Assembly: GCA_965232265.1 (NCBI GenBank) | Contig: CBDDPH010000002.1 | Coordinates: forward strand, 2,232,001-2,296,000 | Source: VXRD01 sp965232265 | Lineage (GTDB): Bacteria; Latescibacterota; UBA2968 | Length of the DNA: 64,000 bases | Direction: 5' to 3' | Part shown: piece by piece, positions 51,976-59,864 of the stretch | How positions within the stretch are numbered: position 1 is the stretch's first letter | How the letters are laid out: every line of letters starts with the position of its first letter | The notes under the pieces: model-generated | The model's database searches: none | What the model saw: the letters and a program-made list of their open reading frames with translations, nothing else | What the model was told of the DNA's origin: nothing | Translations under genes and position numbers: made by a program

Positions 51976-53168
51976 GGATTACCTCCGATCCGCACCACCA
52001 TGCCTTCGGTTGCGACCTGAATCCCGCCTATGACGACTGCCTGACCGGCTCTCAGCGTGCCGGTTACGAACACCTTATCATCGGAACGCTGAAGGACGCG
52101 CACCGGGACGATAGTCAATCGCGTGTCATCGCGCACTGCCCAGACCTCGTTGCCCGGTCTGAGTGCTGACCGCCGCAGGATGAAGTACTGGTCTGGGATG
52201 ATTCCATCAATCCGCACTTCCACAAACTTGCCCACGAGAAGGGGCGGGCCAGGATCTACGCCTGCCGCCTCGACTCGGGTACCACTCGTAAAGGGATCCG
52301 GAACGCGTACGATGACGTTGATGGTGCGCGTCTGTTCGTCCAGAGATGCCTCTGCCCGATCTACATAGCCATCCCAGGCATAGCTCCCGTCTCCGTATTC
52401 AGCGATGACACGAGCCACAACCCGCCTGTCTCCGTCGCCCGCTTCCAATTCCCATAGGTCAGGGATGAGAACCGCGTTGGCGTCGGACAGGGGAACCACC
52501 ACCTCTGCTGCGTCGGTCGCGTAAATTCGCCCCACACTCTGACCAGCCACCACGAACTGCCCTATATCTATCGATTCTGTTTGCACGACGCCTCTGAAAG
52601 GCGCGCGGACTTTTGTGCGTGCCAAAGCCAACTCGGCATCGGCGAGTACAGCACTATCTCTGGCTACCGCGGCGCGTGCTGCCTCGATCTGAGGCTCCCA
52701 CAGCGCGAGGGGATTGGCCTCGGCTATATCCGTTTGGCCGCGTCTGTATTGCGCGTACTCAGCGCGTGCGATGTGGGCTTCTTCATTCGCCCGGAGGAGT
52801 GCGACATGCTGCGCGGCCACGTTGGCTCGGGCTTGCTGAACTCTGTTGCGATAGTCGGCGTCATCAATGCGGAAGAGAACCTGCCCTTTTCGGACTCGTC
52901 CGCCACTCTGAAAGGTAGGTGCCACCCAGACGACCTTGCCATTGATTTCGGCAGCGACATCTATTTCTGCAACAGGTCGAACCGTCCCGGATCCGTACAC
53001 GGGAATTGCGCCTGTACCGACCACTGCGGGGGCCGTGATTGCGAAAGGTGCCTGGGATGTAAGCGGCCGGATTTCCGGCTCGGGCTTCAGCCAGACCAGG
53101 AGGTAGGCAACACTCGTGGATATGAGAAGGATGGCAACGGCCAGGAGTAAGCTTTTTCCCCGATTCAT
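51972..53168 (-). CDS. RND periplasmic adaptor (membrane fusion protein)
   Basis: 398 residues. A signal/anchor helix (about 7-26, no lipobox Cys) is followed by the lipoyl half-motif VAAEINGKVVWVAPTFQSGGRV, a coiled-coil hairpin (about 100-165), the second lipoyl half and beta-barrel domains, as in MexA/HlyD-type adaptors. It links the RND permease with an outer-membrane channel; no TolC homologue is encoded in the window. First gene of the operon; GAGAAAAGAG precedes the ATG. A palindrome lies 16 bp upstream of the start. Confidence 0.9.
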   Translation of the reverse strand: MNRGKSLLLAVAILLISTSVAYLLVWLKPEPEIRPLTSQAPFAITAPAVVGTGAIPVYGSGTVRPVAEIDVAAEINGKVVWVAPTFQSGGRVRKGQVLFRIDDADYRNRVQQARANVAAQHVALLRANEEAHIARAEYAQYRRGQTDIAEANPLALWEPQIEAARAAVARDSAVLADAELALARTKVRAPFRGVVQTESIDIGQFVVAGQSVGRIYATDAAEVVVPLSDANAVLIPDLWELEAGDGDRRVVARVIAEYGDGSYAWDGYVDRAEASLDEQTRTINVIVRVPDPFTSGTRVEAAGVDPGPPLLVGKFVEVRIDGIIPDQYFILRRSALRPGNEVWAVRDDTRLTIVPVRVLQRSDDKVFVTGTLRAGQAVVIGGIQVATEGMVVRIGGNP

Positions 53169-53184
53169 CTCTTTTCTCTTTTCT

Positions 53185-53208
53185 CTTTATCAGTACAGGC
53201 TGATAAAG
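53185..53208. promoter_or_regulatory. Operator-like palindrome before the island operon
   Basis: CTTTATCAG (53185-53193) and CTGATAAAG (53200-53208) form a perfect 9-bp inverted repeat with a 6-bp spacer, 17 bp upstream of the adaptor ATG. It fits a dimeric regulator site (TetR/MarR class); no regulator gene is encoded nearby. Confidence 0.5.
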
Positions 53209-53425
53209 CTATAACTATCCATAATCAACACTTCGGACAGTTTTGTAGGTGTAGAGGTTCTTTGAAATCAACAGGTTTAAATGATGCACCATGTTTTATT
53301 TGCAAATTAGCCCTAACCCTGAGTTTGATAAAAAATAGACAATTCTATAAACCTTTGTATTATAGAAACTTAGGATTTTTGACTAATCGGAAATCTATCA
53401 AAAAGTGTCCGAACCATTGCATAAT
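53209..53425. other. AT-rich gap at the right edge of the island
   Basis: No gene, hairpin or repeat is apparent. The stretch is strikingly A/T-rich beside the GC-rich operon and should hold the promoter of the operon; no convincing -35/-10 pair was found on the minus strand. Confidence 0.5.
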
Positions 53426-53567
53426 ATGAATATATTAAAAAAAAACAAGTCATTTAGCTCGTTATGTTCCTGTTATTTGCGATTGCGCCGGGATGGTGCC
53501 AACCTGTTTTGCCGCGTCTCTTATATCTTTCACCTTGCACACATGCCACAAATAGGTTATAAATGGT
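53426..53567 (+). pseudogene. Decayed lptD fragment (gene start joined to 3' flank)
   Basis: 53457-53501 matches the signal-peptide coding region of lptD (40688-40732) at 43 of 45 bases. It is preceded by an ATGAATAT start-like match at 53426 but one base is lost relative to lptD, so the frame is broken. Directly after it, about 53521-53564 matches the sequence that follows the lptD stop (43014-43061: ATCTTTCAC, TTGC, AAATAG, TTATAAAT in order). The body of the gene is absent. This is a remnant of a second lptD copy with a large internal deletion, next to dtd. Confidence 0.85.
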
Positions 53568-53595
53568 ATAGACGTTTTTTGCAATGGAGGGTAGC

Positions 53596-54039
53596 GTGCG
53601 GGCATTGATTCAGCGGGTATGCAGGGCAACGGTTCGCGTTGAAGAGCAAGTCGTTGGTCAAATTGATCGCGGTCTTTTGATTTTGCTGGGTATTGGCGAT
53701 ACCGATGCTCTTTCGGATGTGGAATATGTTGCCGAGAAATGTGTCAATTTGAGAATTTTTGAAGACGATCAGGGCAAAATGAACCGATCCTTGCTCGACA
53801 CGGGTGGGCAGGCGCTGGTGGTTTCGCAATTTACCCTGCACGCCGATACCCGCAAAGGCCGCCGTCCAAGTTTTAATCGAGCTGCGCCGCCAGATATCGC
53901 CAAATCCATGTACGAACAATTTGTCCAGCGTCTTCGCACCTTTGGCATTCACACTGAAACCGGTGTTTTTGGCGCGTATATGCAGGTCGAAATTCACAAT
54001 ACTGGTCCCGTTACATTGATGATTGACTCAGAGATATGA
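53596..54039 (+). CDS. dtd: D-aminoacyl-tRNA deacylase
   Basis: 147 residues from a GTG at 53596 with GGAGGG 5 nt upstream. Hydrolyses D-amino acids from mischarged tRNA. The two conserved elements are SQFTL at 77-81 and NTGPVT at 135-140, whose Gly-Pro forms the chirality filter at the dimer interface. The TGA overlaps the maf ATG (ATGA). Confidence 0.93.
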   Translation: MRALIQRVCRATVRVEEQVVGQIDRGLLILLGIGDTDALSDVEYVAEKCVNLRIFEDDQGKMNRSLLDTGGQALVVSQFTLHADTRKGRRPSFNRAAPPDIAKSMYEQFVQRLRTFGIHTETGVFGAYMQVEIHNTGPVTLMIDSEI

Positions 54040-54644
54040 AGAAACTGATTCTCGCGTCTGCCTCCCCCAGGCGTGCGCGTTTGTTGCGTTTGTTGGATAT
54101 TCCGTTTGAGATTGCGCCGAGCAATGCCAATGAGGCTTTGGATACCATCTTGCCACCTGCCGAACACGTTCGGAAAATCGCGCAGCGGAAAACAAAGGCT
54201 GTTGTCCATCGTTTTGACCGCGCAGTCGTTTTGGGGGCCGATACAGTTGTGGCATTGGAAAGTGCGATTTTTGGAAAACCGAATGATGCCAAACACGCCG
54301 CAGATATGCTGGCGCGGCTTTCGGGAAAAACCCATCGGGTTTATACAGGGTTAGCCCTTACAGATACGGAAACCGGGCAGACTGTCACAGATGTTGCAAT
54401 GACCTATGTCACGATGCGCGTGCTCTCGGCGGAGGATATTGCGCGTTATGTCGCCACTGGGGATTCGATGGACAAAGCCGGTGCTTATGGCGCGCAGGGG
54501 CGTGCATCTGCATTTATACAATCCATATCCGGTTGCTTCTACAATGTGGTAGGCTTGCCGCTTGCGAGTTTTTGGCACCTTTATCACCGTCTGGTCGGGC
54601 AATCGCTCTGGGCGATTATACCCGAAAATAAATCTAACAAATAA
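54036..54644 (+). CDS. maf: Maf-like nucleoside triphosphate pyrophosphatase
   Basis: 202 residues. Motifs SASPRR at 8-13, GADTVV near 68 and DKAGAYGAQG near 147 define the Maf family, house-cleaning pyrophosphatases that act on dTTP/UTP or modified nucleotides. The Gln within AYGAQG fits the dTTP/UTP (YhdE) type. The ATG overlaps the dtd stop by 4 bp. rodZ follows 18 bp downstream, after GAGGA. Confidence 0.92.
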   Translation: MKKLILASASPRRARLLRLLDIPFEIAPSNANEALDTILPPAEHVRKIAQRKTKAVVHRFDRAVVLGADTVVALESAIFGKPNDAKHAADMLARLSGKTHRVYTGLALTDTETGQTVTDVAMTYVTMRVLSAEDIARYVATGDSMDKAGAYGAQGRASAFIQSISGCFYNVVGLPLASFWHLYHRLVGQSLWAIIPENKSNK

Positions 54645-54662
54645 CGAGGAATACAAATATCC

Positions 54663-55643
54663 ATGTCAGATCAAAAACAAGAAATCGCCGAATTACTCAA
54701 AACACAGCGCGAAAACCTGGGTCTGAGTATCGGCGACATTTACGAACACACGCGGATCAATCCCGAGTTTATCAAAGTACTCGAAGCGGGTCAATTCGAG
54801 TTCTTGCCCGTAGCTTATGCGCGTTTGTTTCTCAAAACTTATGCACAAGAGCTCAACCTCGATGTTGAGGATATTCTTTCGCGATTTGACAGAAGCGTTG
54901 CACTGCCGCGTGAGCGGGTTAGTGTACCATCTCCTTCGGAACGCGGAATAAATCGCAGCATACTATTTATTTCCGTGCTCGTATTCGCGCTGGTTGTGGT
55001 GGTGATCCTCTTTCTCAATTCGCGTGAGGAAACACCGCTCATAGCTCCCCTCGATACAACCACATCTCCTCTTCCAATGCCAGATAGCACGGAATCGGGG
55101 ATCCCTCCCGCACAAATAAGCATTTCCGAAGAGGAGGTGCCGCGTGAAACACAGGATAGCACGCAATTCTTACAAGAGATGCAAATAAGAGATAGCACTG
55201 AGTCCGTTATGCCCTCCCTATCGGAAAACCAGATGATGCCATCTACGGGTATTGTGGCGCAGACGCCAATATTGGATATTTCTTCTCAGCCTGCGCCCGG
55301 TGTGCTCACGACATATAATTTGCCTATTCCCGACGTCATTGCCGAAGGAGAAATCATGATTCTTTCCGGCGTTGCAAGAGAAAACGCGCATCTATCCATT
55401 ACTGCCGATGATCGCGGGGTTTTTGCAGGTGTGCTTCCTGTAGGACGGCAGCAACGCTGGCTGGCGCATGACCGCTTTCAAGTGGAGATACAGCGTGCTA
55501 GCGCGATTTCGCTTTCACTGCAGGACCAGCCTCTCGAAGTTGCCAGCCCACCCGATCGCGGTCTTCGCCTGACTATTTTTCGCACCCTCATCAAAGTCGA
55601 AGAACTCGGCGAGGTGCCCTCTGGCCCGCAGACAGGCCAATAG
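54663..55643 (+). CDS. rodZ: RodZ-like cell-shape protein
   Basis: 326 residues. An N-terminal helix-turn-helix (about 8-70, with LKTQRENLGLSIGDIYEHT and LPVAYARLFLKTYAQ) is followed by one TM helix (about 101-121), a low-complexity Ser/Pro/Glu-rich periplasmic linker (125-220), and a C-terminal DUF4115 beta domain (about 225-320). RodZ links MreB to the elongasome. The residue pattern of the HTH is intact. Operon with dtd, maf and priA. Confidence 0.87.
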   Translation: MSDQKQEIAELLKTQRENLGLSIGDIYEHTRINPEFIKVLEAGQFEFLPVAYARLFLKTYAQELNLDVEDILSRFDRSVALPRERVSVPSPSERGINRSILFISVLVFALVVVVILFLNSREETPLIAPLDTTTSPLPMPDSTESGIPPAQISISEEEVPRETQDSTQFLQEMQIRDSTESVMPSLSENQMMPSTGIVAQTPILDISSQPAPGVLTTYNLPIPDVIAEGEIMILSGVARENAHLSITADDRGVFAGVLPVGRQQRWLAHDRFQVEIQRASAISLSLQDQPLEVASPPDRGLRLTIFRTLIKVEELGEVPSGPQTGQ

Positions 55644-55648
55644 TTTCT

Positions 55649-58093
55649 ATGGCGCATCCTTTCGCACAAATCGTTCCCCTGGGCACCTCCCTCGATACAT
55701 TTATCTACCGCATTCCCGACGATCTCAAGAACGATCTGCAAACGGGTTACCGCGTTCTCATTCCTTTTGGAGAACGCTGGGTTACGGGTATTGTCGTCGG
55801 CTTTTGCAAAACGTGTGATCTGCCCGCCCATCGCATCAAGACCATTGCCCAAATTCTGGATTCACATCCGCTCGTGACACCGCCGATGCTCGAATTGTGC
55901 AGGTGGATGGCCGGGTATTATCTGTGCAGTCTCTCGGAGGTCCTCTCTGCGGCTCTTCCCTCGGGTATTCATCTGGATAGTGGGCAGCATTTTGCCCTTG
56001 AAAAAAATTTTGACGACGCGATCAGTCGCCTGCTTTCGCCGCGTCAGCGCGAGGTCGTCACTGTATTGGGCGAACTCGGTTCGGCATCGATGCGCCAGCT
56101 TCAAAAACGGCTTGGGAAACAAGGCGTACAGCCCGCGATATACGGCCTTTTGAAGCGGGGTGTTCTGGTCGCGTTTCAGAAGATGTCAGCTCCAAAAGTG
56201 AGAACAAAAACTGAGCGCACGGTGGCTCTTGTGCCCGATGACCCGCGCTGGTTTGACCTGGAATTGCCCACCCTTGAAAAACGCGCCCCCCGCCAGGCGC
56301 AGTGTATTCGCCTTTTGCGTTCGGCAAATCGCCCCTTGTTGACCACACAACTATCCGCAGAAGGAATTTCGTCGAGTGTATTAAGAGAAATGGGCAAGCG
56401 CAATTTGGTCTGTTTTATTGACCGCGAAGTGGTGCGCGATCCTTATGCCGACACCGATCTTCCTCCGCCTGAGGATGTAACGCTTACGGCCCATCAAGCG
56501 CGGGCTATCCAGGCGATTGGACAAAGTATCGATGAAGACGCCTTTCGGGTTCACCTTTTGCGCGGGGTGACGGGTAGCGGGAAAACACTGGTCTATATTC
56601 GGGCGGTGGCACACGCACTCTCATCGGGAAAGGGCGCGATTGTTCTGGTGCCGGAAATCACGCTGACGCCGCAGACCGTCCGTCGCTTTCGCATGCATTT
56701 TGGCGATCGCGTGGCGGTTTTGCACAGTGCATTATCTCCCGGTGAACGCTACGATGCCTGGCGCGAGGTTCGCAGGGGAAAACGCGCCGTTGTTATTGGC
56801 GCGCGCTCGGCTATTTTTGCCCCTGTCGAAAATCTGGGCCTTATCGTCATCGATGAAGAACACGATGGTTCGTACAAACAAGACGATCCCGCACCTCGCT
56901 ACAACGCGCGGGATGTGGCTGTGATGCGTGCGCTTATGCAAAGTCTGCCCATTGTGCTGGGGTCGGCAACCCCTTCTCTCGAGTCGCATCACAATGCACA
57001 GACGCAAAAATTCAACGCGCTCATATTGCCAGAGCGTATCGATAATCGCCCATTGCCCACTGTCACACTGGTCGATATGCGACACGAGGGTGGTGGCTTG
57101 TTTTCACGTCCGCTGCGAGAGAAGATGCGCGAGCGCATTCAAAAGGGCGAGCGCACCATTTTGCTTCAAAACCGACGCGGGTACGCGCCTGCGGTTCAAT
57201 GCGCGGACTGTGGGGAAAGTATCCAGTGCGATCACTGTCAGGTTACTCTGACTTATCACGCGACCCGACGCTTGATGCTTTGCCATTATTGCGGTTATAT
57301 TGAGCCAGCACCCTCGGCGTGTTCGTCGTGTACCAGCAGTAATTTTCTCATGCTGGGCGTGGGGACACAGCGCGTTGAAGAGACCCTTAACGCGCAGTTC
57401 CCGGGGGTGCGCGTTTTGCGAATGGATGTGGATACCACGAGCCGCAAGGGCGCGCATGACCGCATACTCAGCCGCTTTTCCCGAGGCGAGGCCGATATTT
57501 TACTCGGCACGCAGATGATCGCCAAGGGGCTCGATTTTCCCGGCGTGACACTCGTGGGTGTTATTTCTGCGGATACGAGTATCCATCTGCCGGATTTTCG
57601 CGCCAGCGAACGCACATTCCAATTGCTGACTCAGGTCAGTGGACGCGCTGGGCGAGGCGAGATTCCGGGGGAAGTCGTTATTCAAACTTATATGCCCGAT
57701 GGCGAAGCCGTGCAATGCGCGCAGGGCCACGATTTTGAAACTTTTGCACAGCGCGAACTCAATGCGCGCCAGAGTCTCGGTTATCCGCCCTTTGGGCGCG
57801 TGGTGCTTTTGCTTTTTAAGGGGAAAGATGAACACGAAGTCGCACACGCGGCTGGCATGATCGCGCAGGCTTTGCGCGAACAAACACCCCCCGATGTCGA
57901 AATTCTGGGTCCTGTACAGGCCCCTCTCACACGTATCCAGGGCACCTATCGCTGGCAGGTTTTGCTCAAGTCCGACTCGCACAGCTATCTCAATGCCGCC
58001 GCCCGCAATGCCGCCACGCAATTTGCGCCGAATAAACGCCGATCTCGCGGTGTGACTCTGGCGATCAATGTCGATCCGATGTCGATGTTGTAA
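55649..58093 (+). CDS. priA: Primosomal protein N' (PriA helicase)
   Basis: 814 residues, full length. The N-terminal 3'BD domain (starts AQIVPLGTSLDTFIY), Walker A GVTGSGKTLVY, Walker B IDEEHDGSYKQDD, the zinc-binding cysteines CADCGESIQCDHC and CHYCGY...CSSC, and motifs V-VI (GTQMIAKGLDFPGVTLVG, SGRAGRG) are all present. It restarts stalled replication forks. It starts 5 bp after the rodZ stop. Confidence 0.96.
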   Translation: MAHPFAQIVPLGTSLDTFIYRIPDDLKNDLQTGYRVLIPFGERWVTGIVVGFCKTCDLPAHRIKTIAQILDSHPLVTPPMLELCRWMAGYYLCSLSEVLSAALPSGIHLDSGQHFALEKNFDDAISRLLSPRQREVVTVLGELGSASMRQLQKRLGKQGVQPAIYGLLKRGVLVAFQKMSAPKVRTKTERTVALVPDDPRWFDLELPTLEKRAPRQAQCIRLLRSANRPLLTTQLSAEGISSSVLREMGKRNLVCFIDREVVRDPYADTDLPPPEDVTLTAHQARAIQAIGQSIDEDAFRVHLLRGVTGSGKTLVYIRAVAHALSSGKGAIVLVPEITLTPQTVRRFRMHFGDRVAVLHSALSPGERYDAWREVRRGKRAVVIGARSAIFAPVENLGLIVIDEEHDGSYKQDDPAPRYNARDVAVMRALMQSLPIVLGSATPSLESHHNAQTQKFNALILPERIDNRPLPTVTLVDMRHEGGGLFSRPLREKMRERIQKGERTILLQNRRGYAPAVQCADCGESIQCDHCQVTLTYHATRRLMLCHYCGYIEPAPSACSSCTSSNFLMLGVGTQRVEETLNAQFPGVRVLRMDVDTTSRKGAHDRILSRFSRGEADILLGTQMIAKGLDFPGVTLVGVISADTSIHLPDFRASERTFQLLTQVSGRAGRGEIPGEVVIQTYMPDGEAVQCAQGHDFETFAQRELNARQSLGYPPFGRVVLLLFKGKDEHEVAHAAGMIAQALREQTPPDVEILGPVQAPLTRIQGTYRWQVLLKSDSHSYLNAAARNAATQFAPNKRRSRGVTLAINVDPMSML

Positions 58094-58197
58094 AGTAGCC
58101 AGTAGGCAGTTACCAGTAGCCAGTTACCCCGCACAGCCACACCGGGGACGGGTGGCTGGGATTGACAACTGACAACTGACAACTGACAACTGACAAC
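58094..58197. repeat. Two heptamer arrays and a hairpin between priA and the flippase
   Basis: Five AGTAGCC/AGTTACC-type heptamers start one base after the priA stop (58094-58128). A CAGCCAC/GTGGCTG hairpin follows (58134-58158), then five exact TGACAAC units (58163-58197), ending one base before the flippase ATG. Confidence 0.85.
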
Positions 58198-58198
58198 T

Positions 58199-59656
58199 AT
58201 GTTCTCTCGAATCAAATCTCTCGCGCAACACACGGCGGTCTATGGCATGGGCGATCTGCTCGGTCGCGCAGTGTCCATTTTGCTCGTGCCCATCTATGCC
58301 AGACATCTCACACCTGCGGATAATGGCATTTTGTCTCTGGCATTCGCATTTATCGGGTTTAGCGCGGTTTTTTATTCTCTCGGTCTCAATCCCGCGCTGA
58401 TCCGCCTCTTATCTGGCAAGACCGATCTCGGCAAACACCGCGCCGCATTTAGCTCTGCATTTTGGGCACTGTTCGCCACAGGTGTTATTCTGTCGAGTCT
58501 GGTCTGGACCAATGCCGGGCATCTCGCGCATCATCTTTTGGGCAGTTCGGATTACAGTGCGATCTTCGAACTTATTGCCGCTGTTGTCCTTTTGGACGCG
58601 CTGTCAGAACCCCTTTTCACGCTTTGTCGCGCTCGGCAGCGATCCTTTCACTATGCGATTGTACGGGTGATTCAACACGCGCTACAACTCGGGCTTACCG
58701 CTTATTTTATTGCAATTCTCGAACGCGGGCCAATCGCGGTTTTTGAAGCCAATCTCATCAGTTCTCTTTTTGCACTTGTTGTCATGTTTCCCGTTGGTCT
58801 GCGGTTAATTCGTCCAACTTTTGATGCGCGTGCGTTGCGCGACCTTCTGCGTTTTGGCCTGCCTTTTGTGCCCTCGGCTTTTTCTTTTCTCATCATCAGC
58901 CTGTCTGACCGCTTTCTGATCCGATTTTTTCTGGATCTCGACGATTTGGGTATTTACGGTATTACCTATAAACTCGGTTTGCCCATCTTTTTTGTGGTTA
59001 AAGCGTTTCGCTCGGCTTGGGCACCTGCCGTGCTCGATGAGGCCGAGGGTGAAAATGCAGAGGAAGATACGCGGCTTATGTGTGCGCGTGTCACCACGTA
59101 TTTCACGCTGTTCGGCATTTTCGGCTGTCTGATTTTAGCCACTTTTGCACGCGAAATTATCGTTCTGATTGCCGGTGACAATGCAGAGACTTATCTCGAA
59201 GGTTTACGGGTTGTGCCTATAGTGGGGCTGGCATTTTTCTTTTACGGTCTTTATATCATACTCACCGCGGGTGTATATGCCGAAGGTCGCGCGGGGTCTT
59301 TGCCCTTGATTGTGGGGACGGGCGCGTGTGTGAATATTGCGATCAATATTTTTCTGTTGCCCAAAATTGGATTTGTTGCCGCTGCTTATAGTACGCTTAT
59401 CGCGCATGTTTTGATGGCGGTTTTGCTTTTTCTCATCGTGCGGCGGTTTTATCCGGTGCCCTACGAGTACGGGCGTTTGGGAAAGATATGTGTTGCGGGG
59501 GCGGTGGTTTTTGTCGTTTTATCCCCTCATCTTCACGATACGTCCATAGAGGGTGTTATTGCGCGTGCCATTTTTGTTGCGGGATATCCCCTCATTTTGT
59601 GGGGATGGCGTTTTTTTACGCCCCGCGAATGGCGGCAGTTGCGCGAGTTATTTTGA
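58199..59656 (+). CDS. Wzx/MATE-type polysaccharide flippase
   Basis: 485 residues with about 14 membrane helices, the size and layout of oligosaccharide-lipid flippases (MOP superfamily). The first helices contain the typical AVYGMGDLLGRAVSILLVPIYARHLTP. It should translocate lipid-linked glycans (O-antigen, capsule or cell-wall polymer) across the inner membrane. No glycosyltransferases are nearby. The start has no Shine-Dalgarno: a TGACAAC array directly precedes the ATG. Confidence 0.82.
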   Translation: MFSRIKSLAQHTAVYGMGDLLGRAVSILLVPIYARHLTPADNGILSLAFAFIGFSAVFYSLGLNPALIRLLSGKTDLGKHRAAFSSAFWALFATGVILSSLVWTNAGHLAHHLLGSSDYSAIFELIAAVVLLDALSEPLFTLCRARQRSFHYAIVRVIQHALQLGLTAYFIAILERGPIAVFEANLISSLFALVVMFPVGLRLIRPTFDARALRDLLRFGLPFVPSAFSFLIISLSDRFLIRFFLDLDDLGIYGITYKLGLPIFFVVKAFRSAWAPAVLDEAEGENAEEDTRLMCARVTTYFTLFGIFGCLILATFAREIIVLIAGDNAETYLEGLRVVPIVGLAFFFYGLYIILTAGVYAEGRAGSLPLIVGTGACVNIAINIFLLPKIGFVAAAYSTLIAHVLMAVLLFLIVRRFYPVPYEYGRLGKICVAGAVVFVVLSPHLHDTSIEGVIARAIFVAGYPLILWGWRFFTPREWRQLRELF

Positions 59657-59680
59657 GGGGTGTGTTGTTGCAACAAACCG

Positions 59681-59708
59681 TTGACTTTGGTCTGCAATTC
59701 TGTATATT
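59681..59708 (+). promoter_or_regulatory. Sigma70-like promoter of glyA
   Basis: TTGACT (59681-59686), a 16-bp spacer and TATATT (59703-59708). A TTGTTGCAACAA palindrome (59665-59676) ends 4 bp upstream of the -35 box and may be an operator or the end of the previous gene's transcript. Confidence 0.7.
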
Positions 59709-59715
59709 GATTTTC

Positions 59716-59834
59716 GACAAGGGTCTGCGTGACTGGCGAATGAACGTGGAATCGACCACGGGGAAGCGCAGTGCTCTTTATCCGATAGCCGATCGCCTGG
59801 GCTTATGAAAATCCACACAGCCCGGGCTATTTTT
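59716..59834 (+). promoter_or_regulatory. ZTP (pfl) riboswitch with intrinsic-terminator expression platform
   Basis: The leader shows the ZTP/pfl consensus: GGGTCTGCGTGACTGGCG (59721-59738), GTGGAATCGACCACGGGGAAGC (59746-59767) and the 3' conserved GCCGATCGCCTGGGC (59788-59802). GCCTGGGCT (59795-59803) can instead pair with AGCCCGGGC (59819-59827), nine pairs, followed by TATTTTT: a terminator that competes with the aptamer's 3' part. ZTP binding would favour read-through into glyA, raising one-carbon capacity when folate is short. Confidence 0.92.
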
Positions 59835-59864
59835 GTATTCGGGCCAAACGCGAGGAGAATATCC

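Noticed and set aside
43105..53168. Island as a prophage or transposon
   Set aside because: No integrase, transposase, phage structural gene or att-like ends were seen; the duplicated lptD locus explains its borders better.
53405..53608. A 67-codon plus-strand frame in the right flank of the island
   Set aside because: It reads the lptD relic out of frame and then runs into the start of dtd.
58094..58197. Heptamer arrays considered as a CRISPR-like array
   Set aside because: Units are 7 bp, contiguous and without spacers; no cas genes are present.
59805..59864. In-frame ATG at 59805 as glyA start
   Set aside because: It lies within the terminator hairpin of the riboswitch and has no Shine-Dalgarno; the ATG at 59865 has GAGGAG.
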